Source of the DNA: Bacteroidales bacterium | GTDB taxonomy: Bacteria; Bacteroidota; Bacteroidia; Bacteroidales; B18-G4 | Direction of reading: 5' to 3' | Assembly: GCA_030618905.1 (NCBI GenBank) | Contig: JAUXCL010000033.1 | Coordinates: forward strand, 1-15,887 | Length of the DNA stretch: 15,887 nt | Shown: positions 7,500 to 14,364 of the stretch, piece by piece | How positions within the stretch are numbered: the first letter of the stretch is position 1 | How the letters are laid out: each line of letters opens with the position of its first letter | Notes under the pieces: model-generated | What the model was told of the DNA's origin: nothing | Databases searched by the model: none | Seen by the model: only the letters and a program-made list of their open reading frames with translations | Program-made: the position numbers and the translations under genes

Positions 7500-9221
7500 C
7501 TAACTTTGGCTAATCTTTGCCCAGGAATCCCGCAAGGAAACCGTACGGTTAATCACCAATTTTTCTGCACTGGTATATTTGGGATCAATACAGAAATAGC
7601 CTAACCTTTCAAACTGAAATTGATCACCGGGCCTGGCCGTTTTCAGGCTGGGTTCCACTTTGGCATTTAGCAATTCCAGTGAGTTGGGATTAAGGTTGGA
7701 TTTAAAATCCTGTCCTTCCTCAACGATATCGGGTTCTTCATTGACAAATAGGCGATCATAGAGCCTGACCTCAGCATCCAGGGCATGACTGGCAGAGACC
7801 CAGTGCAAAGTACCCTTGACTTTTTTACCACTCCGTGCCGTACCACTCCTGGTTTCCGGATCGTATGTACACTTTAGTTCAATGATATTACCGGCAGCAT
7901 CCTTAATGACTTCTTCACATTGAATGATATAAGCATATTTAAGCCGCACCTCTTTGCCGGGTGCCAGGCGGAAGAATTTTTTAGGTGGATCTTCCATAAA
8001 GTCATCTCTTTCAATATAAAGCTCTCTTGAAAAAGGTATTTTCCTCTTTCCCTGGCTTTCATCTTCGGGATTATTGGTGGCTTCAAGCTCTACTTCCTGG
8101 CCTTCAGGGTAATTGCTGATGGTCAATTTCAGAGGTTTGAGCACACCCATAACACGATTGGCTTTCTTATTCAGGTCTTGCCGGATACTGTATTCGAGCA
8201 GAGCCACATCAATTACATTATCTCTTCTGGCTACCCCCACACGTTCTGCAAAATTCCGGATTGATTCGGGTGTATACCCGCGCCTTCGCAACCCGGAAAT
8301 GGTTGGCATCCTGGGGTCATCCCAACCATCAACGATTTGCTCATTTACCAGTTCAAGCAATTTCCTTTTGCTCATCACGGTATAGCTGAGGTTAAGGCGG
8401 GCAAACTCATACTGCCTTGGCCGGTAAGCACCTGGCTCCACAATTTGGTCCAGGAACCAATCATACAGAGGTCTGTGTATTTCAAATTCCAATGTACAGA
8501 TGGAATGCGTTATGCCTTCAAGGTAATCAGACTGGCCATGTGCATAGTCGTACATAGGATAAATGCACCACTTGTCACCGGTTCTGTCATGACTGGTATG
8601 CATGATCCGGTAAATGATGGGATCGCGCAGGTGCATATTGGGAGATGCCATGTCAATTTTAGCACGCAATACCCTTGCACCGTCAGGGAACTCTCCGTTT
8701 TTCATGCGGGTAAACAAGTCCAGGTTCTCCTCCACAGAGCGGTTTCTGAAAGGGCTTTCCTGGCCGGGCCTGGTGAGTGTGCCTTTTTGCTCGCTGATGA
8801 ATTCCGCTGCCTGGTCATCGATATAAGCTTTACCTTTTTTGATGAGCATCAAAGCCCACTCATACAGCTGATCAAAATAGTCTGAAGCATAAAAAAGCCT
8901 GTTTTCCCAATCGAAACCCAGCCACCTGATATCCTCCATAATTGAATTGACATACTCTTCCTCTTCCCTGGTTGGGTTGGTATCGTCGAAACGCAGATTG
9001 GTAAGCCCCTGGTATGATTCCGCGAGGCCAAAATTCAAACATATGGATTTGGCATGTCCGATATGCAGGTAGCCATTGGGTTCCGGGGGGAAACGCGTAT
9101 GCACCCGGCCATCATTTTTATTAGTGCTGATATCCTCTTCGACGATGGCTTCTATGAAATTCAAGGATTTGGGGGCAGCATTTTCAGCGCCATCTTTCAT
9201 ATCTGCTTTGTTATTTTTCAT
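7500..9221 (-). CDS. glnS: Glutaminyl-tRNA synthetase (class I)
   Basis: This 573-aa protein should charge tRNA-Gln with glutamine in the cytoplasm. The N-terminal catalytic domain has PPEPNGYLHIGHAKS (45-59), with the HIGH signature, and LRFDDTNP (77-84). The second ATP-binding signature appears as VMSKRK (282-287). The typical GlnRS stretch CTLEFEIHRPLYDWF lies at 242-256. Residues about 340-560 form the two anticodon-binding beta-barrels. Length and motifs fit GlnRS rather than GluRS. A canonical enzyme implies direct charging of tRNA-Gln instead of sole reliance on the GatCAB amidotransferase route. The ATG at 9221 follows a well-formed promoter by 23 bases. Confidence 0.97.
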   Translation of the reverse strand: MKNNKADMKDGAENAAPKSLNFIEAIVEEDISTNKNDGRVHTRFPPEPNGYLHIGHAKSICLNFGLAESYQGLTNLRFDDTNPTREEEEYVNSIMEDIRWLGFDWENRLFYASDYFDQLYEWALMLIKKGKAYIDDQAAEFISEQKGTLTRPGQESPFRNRSVEENLDLFTRMKNGEFPDGARVLRAKIDMASPNMHLRDPIIYRIMHTSHDRTGDKWCIYPMYDYAHGQSDYLEGITHSICTLEFEIHRPLYDWFLDQIVEPGAYRPRQYEFARLNLSYTVMSKRKLLELVNEQIVDGWDDPRMPTISGLRRRGYTPESIRNFAERVGVARRDNVIDVALLEYSIRQDLNKKANRVMGVLKPLKLTISNYPEGQEVELEATNNPEDESQGKRKIPFSRELYIERDDFMEDPPKKFFRLAPGKEVRLKYAYIIQCEEVIKDAAGNIIELKCTYDPETRSGTARSGKKVKGTLHWVSASHALDAEVRLYDRLFVNEEPDIVEEGQDFKSNLNPNSLELLNAKVEPSLKTARPGDQFQFERLGYFCIDPKYTSAEKLVINRTVSLRDSWAKISQS

Positions 9222-9244
9222 TGGTTTATGCTTAAATCAAGTGG

Positions 9245-9276
9245 CAAAAATAAAACTAAATCATAAGCTAATCAAA
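9245..9276 (-). promoter_or_regulatory. Bacteroidetes-type promoter of glnS (TTTG-N20-TATTTTTG)
   Basis: On the minus strand TTTG (9273-9276) is followed after exactly 20 bases by TATTTTTG (9245-9252), a full match to the -33/-7 consensus of the primary sigma factor of Bacteroidetes. It lies in the 63-base gap between the fructosamine-kinase gene and glnS, so glnS can be transcribed independently. Confidence 0.75.
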
Positions 9277-9284
9277 TGGGTATC

Positions 9285-10163
9285 TCAAAATCGCCTCAGG
9301 ATGTTTTCAACAGAAACCACATAAGAGCTTCCAAAAAGGTTGACATGAACCATCAGGGGATAAAGGTTACAAATGTCAACGCGTTCCCGCCACCCCGGTT
9401 CCAATGGATACACCTGGTTATAGGCATCATAAAAAGCAGGGTCGAACGACCCGAATAATCTTGACATGCCAATATCCATTTCCCTGTGCCCATAATACAC
9501 TGCAGGATCGATAATGACTGCCTGGCCATTCGCACCAGTCATATAATTACCGGTCCACAGGTCCCCATGAATTAATGAAGCTACTTCGACAGGCATTATT
9601 TGTGATAATCTTGCATATAATTTTTCAAATCTGCTGACGACAGACCTGCCTATCAGTCCTTGTTCCTGTGCCATCTTAACCTGTCTTTCCAGGCGTTCAG
9701 TGACAAAAAATGAGTTCCAATCCCTGTGTTTATTATTCATTTGAGGCAAAGAACCGATATAATTATCATGGTCCAGACCGAAAAAGTCCTTCGAGTGCTT
9801 ATGCAAGCGGGCCAATGCAAAACCAAAAGATTCCCAAAAATCTATCCTTTTGGGGGCAGCCTCAATGTATTCCAGTAATAAAAACGAGTAATTACCTGTT
9901 TCTCCTGCCTCAATGACAGTGGGGACATCAACTTCTGCAGCCAGCTTCAGCAGGGATAAACCCTTCGCTTCTTTATGGAACATTCCCGGATATCGGGATG
10001 CGTTATTATACTTCAGGAAATATGGGCCTGCACTGGTTTCAATTCGAAAAGCTTCATTAATGGAACCACCTGATAAAGGATAAAAAGCATCAACAGATAT
10101 GTTTTGATCAAGTATTTCAGAAAGGCGTAAGCGAATAAGGTCGGTAAGATTCCGGATTGGCAT
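9285..10163 (-). CDS. Fructosamine kinase family protein (protein deglycation)
   Basis: This 292-aa protein has the fructosamine/ketosamine-3-kinase fold (Pfam PF03881, related to aminoglycoside phosphotransferases). It is like E. coli YniA, which phosphorylates sugar-derived adducts on proteins and small amines so that they fall off. Seen: a nucleotide loop LSGGSINEAF (30-39), a candidate ATP-binding Lys at 51 and Glu at 65, the catalytic loop HGDLWTGN (199-206) with D201 as the likely base, and IDPAVYYGHREMD (218-230) with D219 as the metal ligand. The P-loop region has Ser at 34, where some family members carry a redox-active Cys. The gene starts 33 bases after the small membrane protein gene and probably shares its transcript. 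Confidence 0.92.
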   Translation of the reverse strand: MPIRNLTDLIRLRLSEILDQNISVDAFYPLSGGSINEAFRIETSAGPYFLKYNNASRYPGMFHKEAKGLSLLKLAAEVDVPTVIEAGETGNYSFLLLEYIEAAPKRIDFWESFGFALARLHKHSKDFFGLDHDNYIGSLPQMNNKHRDWNSFFVTERLERQVKMAQEQGLIGRSVVSRFEKLYARLSQIMPVEVASLIHGDLWTGNYMTGANGQAVIIDPAVYYGHREMDIGMSRLFGSFDPAFYDAYNQVYPLEPGWRERVDICNLYPLMVHVNLFGSSYVVSVENILRRF

Positions 10164-10167
10164 ATTG

Positions 10168-10184
10168 CGGGTTTTCTGAACCCG
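10168..10184 (-). repeat. Small perfect hairpin just before the fructosamine-kinase start codon
   Basis: On the minus strand CGGGTT-CAGAA-AACCCG forms a 6-bp perfect stem with a 5-base loop, ending 4 bases before the ATG at 10163. No T-tract follows on either strand, so it is not a standard intrinsic terminator. It sits where it could mask the ribosome-binding region. Confidence 0.45.
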
Positions 10185-10196
10185 AAAATAAGCAAA

Positions 10197-10631
10197 TTAA
10201 ACCATAAGGCTGTTGGTGACCTTTGGTTTTCTGATGAGCCGTTCGATTATTATCAGCAGTCCAATTGCAATGAATATAACCATGGTAATGGAAGAAATTT
10301 TAACACCTTCAAAAAACTTCCCTGCTGAGTTCAGCATACCTGCAAAGAGGGTGAAAAACTGCGGTTGATCCATTGATACACCTTCAAAGATACTACCCAG
10401 GAAAGAAAAGTCGATGAAAAAAATTGTCCCAATCAAAGTTGCCAGGGCGAATCCGATAACAAACCACATTTTGGTTGATATCAGGGACTGGGAAACAGTG
10501 GTCTCTACATTGGCAGCGGCTTGTACCTGTTCCATGACACGGCTTGTAAAATCCTCTCCCGGAGAGTCTAATGAAGCTTTATTGATAAGATTCCCAAGCA
10601 TTTTATCTTTATTTAGCTGTTTTGATTTCAT
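10197..10631 (-). CDS. Small two-helix membrane protein, possible anti-sigma factor
   Basis: This is a 144-aa protein with a charged N-terminal segment (about 1-52) containing LDSPGEDFTSRVMEQV (21-36). Clear membrane helices lie at about 55-75 and 113-130, with a further hydrophobic stretch at about 77-105, and the C-terminus is basic (RLIRKPK). It starts 20 bases after the stop of the ECF sigma gene, the usual place for an anti-sigma factor. The N-terminal SPxxDFTxRVMxxV pattern resembles short proteins next to ECF sigma genes in other Bacteroidetes (from memory). The zinc anti-sigma motif (H-x3-C-x2-C) is absent; there is no cysteine. The role is inferred from position and topology. An ATG at 10601 is an alternative start. 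Confidence 0.75.
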   Translation of the reverse strand: MKSKQLNKDKMLGNLINKASLDSPGEDFTSRVMEQVQAAANVETTVSQSLISTKMWFVIGFALATLIGTIFFIDFSFLGSIFEGVSMDQPQFFTLFAGMLNSAGKFFEGVKISSITMVIFIAIGLLIIIERLIRKPKVTNSLMV

Positions 10632-10651
10632 TTATTGTATTCTACAGGGGT

Positions 10652-11227
10652 TTAGACGAGCAATCTGACTTTCTCGCCAATCAAGTCATATAATTCCCGG
10701 TAAATCCTTTTCCTGATCCTGTGCAGTTTTACCTTTACATTAGATTTGGATAAGCTGGTGATTTCTGCAATTTCTTCTATTGATTTTTCTTTCATATAAA
10801 ACATCATAATGATCAGGTAATCCAGTTCATTAAGTTGCTCCAGGGCTTTATCGACCAGCTGCTTTTTCTCCTGTTCGTTGATGTCTTTCAACTCCTGTTC
10901 GACTTCGGTCTCAGGTATTTGTTCGATCATATTGTCATCCAGATTTGCGTATTCCAGTGATTTCTTGCGGATCTTTGAGATTGCCGTGTTATAAGCAATC
11001 CTGTACAGCCATGTAGAGAACTTTGATTGTTTTTTAAATTCTTTCAGGTGTTGAAAAGCCTTCAAGAACACATCCTGGGCAATCTCTTCTGCGTCTTCCC
11101 TGTGTCTGGTAATCTTGTTGGCAATGGTAAAAACCATGTCCTTGTGCTTTTCTACCAGTTGAGTATAAGCGCTTACATCCCCTTCCAAGACCTTGTCGAT
11201 ATAATAGTGATCTGATTGAAAGCCCAT
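10652..11227 (-). CDS. ECF-type RNA polymerase sigma-70 factor
   Basis: This is a 191-aa sigma factor with only regions 2 and 4. Region 2 (about 18-88) carries DAEEIAQDVFLKAF (45-58) for core RNA polymerase binding and FSTWLYRIAYN (70-80) for -10 recognition. An acidic linker (about 95-120) follows. Region 4 (about 122-180) has the helix-turn-helix EEIAEITSLSKSNVKVKLHRIRKRI (151-175, read in two parts: recognition helix around SKSNVKVKLHRIR) for the -35 element. The ATG at 11227 is the only start that keeps region 2.1 whole. It is followed by the small membrane protein gene, suggesting a signal-controlled sigma/anti-sigma pair. The regulon cannot be told from the sequence. Confidence 0.95.
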   Translation of the reverse strand: MGFQSDHYYIDKVLEGDVSAYTQLVEKHKDMVFTIANKITRHREDAEEIAQDVFLKAFQHLKEFKKQSKFSTWLYRIAYNTAISKIRKKSLEYANLDDNMIEQIPETEVEQELKDINEQEKKQLVDKALEQLNELDYLIIMMFYMKEKSIEEIAEITSLSKSNVKVKLHRIRKRIYRELYDLIGEKVRLLV

Positions 11228-11237
11228 TTGTGAATTA

Positions 11238-11263
11238 GACGTTTAAGATGACTTGCAGGTTAC
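11238..11263 (-). promoter_or_regulatory. Possible ECF-type, self-activated promoter (GTAACC-N16-CGTC)
   Basis: Minus strand: GTAACC (11258-11263), 16 bases, then CGTC (11238-11241). An AAC-containing -35 and a CGT-containing -10 at 16-17 base spacing are typical of ECF promoters, and such sigma factors often activate themselves. The -10 is only 10 bases from the ATG, which would leave a very short leader, so the call is tentative. No convincing TAnnTTTG promoter is seen in the gap 11228-11336. Confidence 0.35.
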
Positions 11264-11336
11264 AAGGTAAGCATTTCTATACTCATTTAACAGTAGAGAC
11301 GATCAGGAAAGAAAAAAGTTGGAATAAACAAGCCTT

Positions 11337-12332
11337 TTATGAGTCGTATGCCCATTTGACGTATACAGAGCCCCATGTAAACCCACCGCCGAATGCAGCA
11401 AGGATCACATTGTCATCTTTATTCAGTTTCTTCTCCCATTCCCAGAGGCAAAGAGGAATTGTTGCTGAAGTTGTGTTTCCGTATTTCTCAATATTGATCA
11501 TTACCTGGTCTTTATTGATCCCCATACGCCGGGCAGTGGCATCAATGATCCTGAGATTAGCCTGGTGTGGAACAAGCCAGGCAACATTTTCGGATTTCAG
11601 GTTGTTGCGGTCCATGATCTCCACGGAAACATCTGCCATTCTTGTGACTGCAAATTTAAAGACCTGCTGGCCTTCCTGGTAGATGAAGTGTTCACCACCG
11701 GCAATGGTCCTGAATGATGCCGGCTTCACCGCACCGCCGCCTTTCTGATAAAGATGAAAAGTACCTGAACCATCAGTCCTGAGAATAGAATCCATAATGC
11801 CGACATTATCCATTGTGGGTTCCAGTAAGACCCCGGCTGCGGCATCACCAAAAAGGACACATGTTGTCCGGTCTGTATAATCGGTCATCATCGACATTTT
11901 CTCGGCACCGATCACCATCACTTTTTTGTATTTGCCATTTTCAATAAACTGAGATGCCGTAACAAGGGAATAGAGAAAACCTGAACATGCTGCATTAATG
12001 TCGAAACTCCAGGCGTTTCTTAATCCTGTTTTTTCAGCAATGATATTGGCTGTTGCAGGAAATGCAAAATCAGGAGTGACTGTGGCACAGATGAGCAAAT
12101 CAATTTCATCGGCATGGGTACCGGATTTTTCAAGCAATCCTTTGACCACTTCAGCACCAAGATCGGATGACCCTTTACCCTTTTCACGAAGTATCCTTCT
12201 TTCTTTGATCCCGGTTCGGGTAGTAATCCATTCATCGGTGGTGTCGACCATAGTTTCCAGTACCTCATTACTCAGTACAAATTCCGGTACATAACCATGA
12301 ACTGCGGTAATAGCTGCTTTGATTTGACTCAT
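11337..12332 (-). CDS. fabH: Beta-ketoacyl-ACP synthase III (FabH)
   Basis: This 331-aa enzyme condenses acetyl-CoA (or a branched acyl-CoA) with malonyl-ACP to start fatty-acid synthesis. The catalytic triad is complete: C116 in NAACSGFLY, H256 in WLVPHQAN and N286 in YGNTTSATIP. The glycine-rich C-terminal loop AAFGGGFTWGSVYVKW (312-327) is typical. The ATG at 12332 is preferred over 12362, because family members begin close to the SQIKAAITAVHGYVPE segment and the extra ten residues would overlap the 3' end of the plsX gap. It lies 36 bases after plsX and is the last gene of the DUF177-rpmF-plsX-fabH series. I see no clear hairpin terminator after it. Confidence 0.96.
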   Translation of the reverse strand: MSQIKAAITAVHGYVPEFVLSNEVLETMVDTTDEWITTRTGIKERRILREKGKGSSDLGAEVVKGLLEKSGTHADEIDLLICATVTPDFAFPATANIIAEKTGLRNAWSFDINAACSGFLYSLVTASQFIENGKYKKVMVIGAEKMSMMTDYTDRTTCVLFGDAAAGVLLEPTMDNVGIMDSILRTDGSGTFHLYQKGGGAVKPASFRTIAGGEHFIYQEGQQVFKFAVTRMADVSVEIMDRNNLKSENVAWLVPHQANLRIIDATARRMGINKDQVMINIEKYGNTTSATIPLCLWEWEKKLNKDDNVILAAFGGGFTWGSVYVKWAYDS

Positions 12333-12368
12333 CGAATTAAGTTTAATTAAAGCGAAGTGCACGCAAAA

Positions 12369-13316
12369 TTAAGCATATCTTGAAAATGCTTCCTTGATGC
12401 GGGAAAATAAATGTGCTTCGTGAATGTTTTTTGACAGCAGGATCATGTTTTTGGTGGCTGCAGCATCAGAGATGCCATGTCCAACGACAACGGAAGCATT
12501 AATTCCAAGGATTGGCGAACCACCGTGATGTTTGAAATCCAGCTTTTCAATATAATCATCTGCCAGTCCCCTTCTCTGGAGCATTTCATGGATACTCTCA
12601 ATCAGTTTCAATACCACGTTGCCCGTAAAGCCGTCACATACAATCACATCGGCTTTGCCATTCATGATATCCCTTCCTTCCACATTGCCTATGAAGTTAA
12701 AATCGCTGTTGTCCTTCATTAATTGATAAGTGGCCTGCATGAGCATATTGCCTTTCTCCTCTTCTTCACCAATGTTTAACAATGCAATCCGTGGGGTTTT
12801 GATATTAAATACATGTTTGGCATAAATATTTCCGAGGATGCCAAACTGATAAAGCACATCTGGCTTGGGTTCAGGATTTGTTCCGATATCCAGGACCAGG
12901 GTATATCCGCCATCTTCATTCGGAGAGGCAACTGAAGTGCAAGGCCGGATGATCCCATCAATTGTTTTAACGGTATACATAGAACCAATGATCAGGGCGC
13001 CGCTGTTACCTGAGCTGGCAAAGGAATCAATCTGATTATTTCTCAGGGATTGAAATCCCATGGCGATACTTGATTTGGGTTTTTGGGTAAAAGCTTTGAT
13101 GGGATGTTCTGCCATGCCAATGATGTCGGGGGCATGTACGATCTCAAAACGGTCTGAATTAAAGCCAATGGCTTTTAATTTTTGCAGGATTATGCCCTCG
13201 TCACCAAATAAAAATATGGAATCATTGGATGAGAGTTCATCCAACGCCAGCCTGGCTCCGTCAATGGTAGCATCCGGAGCAAAATCCCCTCCCATAACAT
13301 CTAATCCAATATTCAT
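12369..13316 (-). CDS. plsX: Phosphate acyltransferase PlsX
   Basis: This 315-aa enzyme converts acyl-ACP and phosphate to acyl-phosphate, which PlsY uses to acylate glycerol-3-phosphate at the start of phospholipid synthesis. The N-terminus MNIGLDVMGGDFAP is the family signature. Further on are ASSGNSGALI, VLDIGTNPEPKPD, LLNIGEEEEKGN, DVIVCDGFTGNVVLK and HHGGSPILGI, all in the family's order. The length is close to the usual 320-350. It lies between rpmF (48-base gap) and fabH (36-base gap), the common arrangement that couples membrane lipid initiation with fatty-acid initiation. Confidence 0.97.
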   Translation of the reverse strand: MNIGLDVMGGDFAPDATIDGARLALDELSSNDSIFLFGDEGIILQKLKAIGFNSDRFEIVHAPDIIGMAEHPIKAFTQKPKSSIAMGFQSLRNNQIDSFASSGNSGALIIGSMYTVKTIDGIIRPCTSVASPNEDGGYTLVLDIGTNPEPKPDVLYQFGILGNIYAKHVFNIKTPRIALLNIGEEEEKGNMLMQATYQLMKDNSDFNFIGNVEGRDIMNGKADVIVCDGFTGNVVLKLIESIHEMLQRRGLADDYIEKLDFKHHGGSPILGINASVVVGHGISDAAATKNMILLSKNIHEAHLFSRIKEAFSRYA

Positions 13317-13364
13317 AAAGTTGTAATTGAATTATGTTTAATTTAATGTTAAATAATTTGGATT

Positions 13365-13550
13365 TTATTCTCCTTTGGCCACTACCAGTTTGCCCTTGTA
13401 ATACAGGTCTCCATCTACATAATAGGCCCTGTGATAAATATGCACTGTCCCAGTGGCCGGACAAGTTGATAATACAGGAGATTCGGCTTTGTAATGCGTC
13501 CTTCTCTTATCCCTTCTGGTCTTGGATATCTTACGCTTTGGATGTGCCAT
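13365..13550 (-). CDS. rpmF: 50S ribosomal protein L32
   Basis: This is a 61-aa basic protein of the large ribosomal subunit. The N-terminus MAHPKRKISKTRRDKRRTHY is the L32 signature. The middle has CPATGTVHIYHRAYY with only one cysteine in the whole protein, so the four-Cys zinc site found in some L32 proteins is absent (a zinc-independent form). It starts 23 bases after DUF177, with which it is nearly always co-transcribed. Confidence 0.96.
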   Translation of the reverse strand: MAHPKRKISKTRRDKRRTHYKAESPVLSTCPATGTVHIYHRAYYVDGDLYYKGKLVVAKGE

Positions 13551-13573
13551 TTTATCTGATTTAAAAATTAATG

Positions 13574-14092
13574 CTATTTAAACTTCACTTTTTTTAATGC
13601 TTCCCATCTTGGATCTGTGGATGCATGCTCTGATTTTACTCCAAGTCTTTCGATCACTTCCGGGTTACAGGTACTGTTGCCATCCTCATCAGGAGCATGT
13701 ACTCTCTTATAAGGAAGATGCAACATGATAAATTCATAAATAAATGAACTGATATCAATCCTGTGTTCCGATTCAGGGATGATGAGTATTTCGTCAGAAA
13801 TTTCCTGTTTCTCCGGTCCAAACTTGATAATGAGCTTGTTTTTTCCGTCAACAGCCTGCAAAAGATCGCCTCCACACCTGTCACAATCCAGTTTTGCCTT
13901 ACCACTTATTGCAAACTCAAATTCAAGCATTCTTTCCTGCTTTTCCAGGTTTAAATCTACCCTGAAATCACCTTCCGTGATCTCTGTGAACTCAAAGTTT
14001 TCAAAGAACTCATTATCAATAATATAATTGTAATGATGCGTTCCGTTTTTCAATCCATGGAATGGGATTACAAACTGTTCAAGGTAATCCAC
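13574..14092 (-). CDS. DUF177/YceD family protein, GTG start
   Basis: This 172-aa protein is of the DUF177 (YceD) family, found next to rpmF across bacteria and linked to 23S rRNA or large-subunit maturation. Seen: the N-terminal block FVIPFHGLKNGTHHYNY (7-23), FFENFEF, a CDRC pair (70-73) in the position of the family's cysteine motif, and a C-terminal DPRWEALKK. The longest open frame starts at an ATG at 14203. I reject that start because the extra 37 residues are unlike the family and because a full promoter lies inside them. A GTG at 14092 is preceded by AGGAGG at a 6-base spacing and places the conserved IPFHGL block near the N-terminus, as in homologues. Confidence 0.9.
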   Translation of the reverse strand: MDYLEQFVIPFHGLKNGTHHYNYIIDNEFFENFEFTEITEGDFRVDLNLEKQERMLEFEFAISGKAKLDCDRCGGDLLQAVDGKNKLIIKFGPEKQEISDEILIIPESEHRIDISSFIYEFIMLHLPYKRVHAPDEDGNSTCNPEVIERLGVKSEHASTDPRWEALKKVKFK

Positions 14093-14098
14093 GATAAT

Positions 14099-14104
14099 CC
14101 TCCT
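14099..14104 (-). promoter_or_regulatory. Shine-Dalgarno AGGAGG that sets the GTG start of DUF177
   Basis: Minus-strand AGGAGG, then ATTATC, then GTG at 14092. A perfect Shine-Dalgarno is uncommon in Bacteroidetes, so its presence here helps to choose the start. Confidence 0.7.
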
Positions 14105-14120
14105 TTGAAAATTCGGCCTG

Positions 14121-14152
14121 CAAAAATAATCATTAATCTTTTGAATTACAAA
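14121..14152 (-). promoter_or_regulatory. Bacteroidetes-type promoter of the DUF177-rpmF-plsX-fabH operon
   Basis: Minus strand: TTTG (14149-14152), a 20-base spacer, then TATTTTTG (14121-14128), a full match to TTTG-N20-TAnnTTTG. It ends 28 bases before the GTG start at 14092. No comparable promoter is seen in the short gaps further down the operon. Confidence 0.75.
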
Positions 14153-14176
14153 TATTACCTTTAAATCAGGTTCCAT

Positions 14177-14229
14177 GTTCAATGGACAAAGTTCAAATTT
14201 CAAATTACTTTGAACATTGAACCTTGAAA
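14177..14229. repeat. Array of 7-base units in inverted orientation (TTCAAAT-like, then TTTGAAC-like)
   Basis: From 14178 the sequence divides into heptamers in exact phase: TTCAATG, GACAAAG, TTCAAAT, TTCAAAT, then TAC (14206-14208), then TTTGAAC, ATTGAAC, CTTGAAA. The right-hand units are reverse complements of the left-hand type. GTTCAATG (14177-14184) pairs with CATTGAAC (14215-14222), and GTTCAAA (14191-14197) with TTTGAAC (14209-14215). It lies between the divergent promoters, outside both genes as annotated here. Confidence 0.65.
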
Positions 14230-14305
14230 ATGGTATATGAATCTGTGCTTGTTAATTGTTGTGAAATAATAAACAGAAAGTTTCAGTTTTTAAAAATTTA
14301 GTATT

Positions 14306-14312
14306 TATTTTG
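14306..14312 (+). promoter_or_regulatory. Weak candidate -7 element (TATTTTG) for proline dehydrogenase
   Basis: TATTTTG is one base short of TAnnTTTG and lies 52 bases before the ATG at 14365. No TTG is found at the right distance upstream, so support is slight. Confidence 0.25.
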
Positions 14313-14364
14313 CAAGCGAATTTTATGATTTCTACAATAATAACCCTGTTAATCCTGAAACAAC

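Noticed and set aside
8337..8885. 182-codon plus-strand open frame inside glnS
   Set aside because: It lies antisense to a certain gene, has no recognisable protein features, and is of a kind common opposite conserved coding sequence.
11310..11336. T-rich stretch on the minus strand after fabH as an intrinsic terminator
   Set aside because: No stem longer than 3-4 bp precedes the T-run.
12333..12362. Ten-residue N-terminal extension of FabH
   Set aside because: It is not part of the family's N-terminus; the internal ATG at 12332 fits better.
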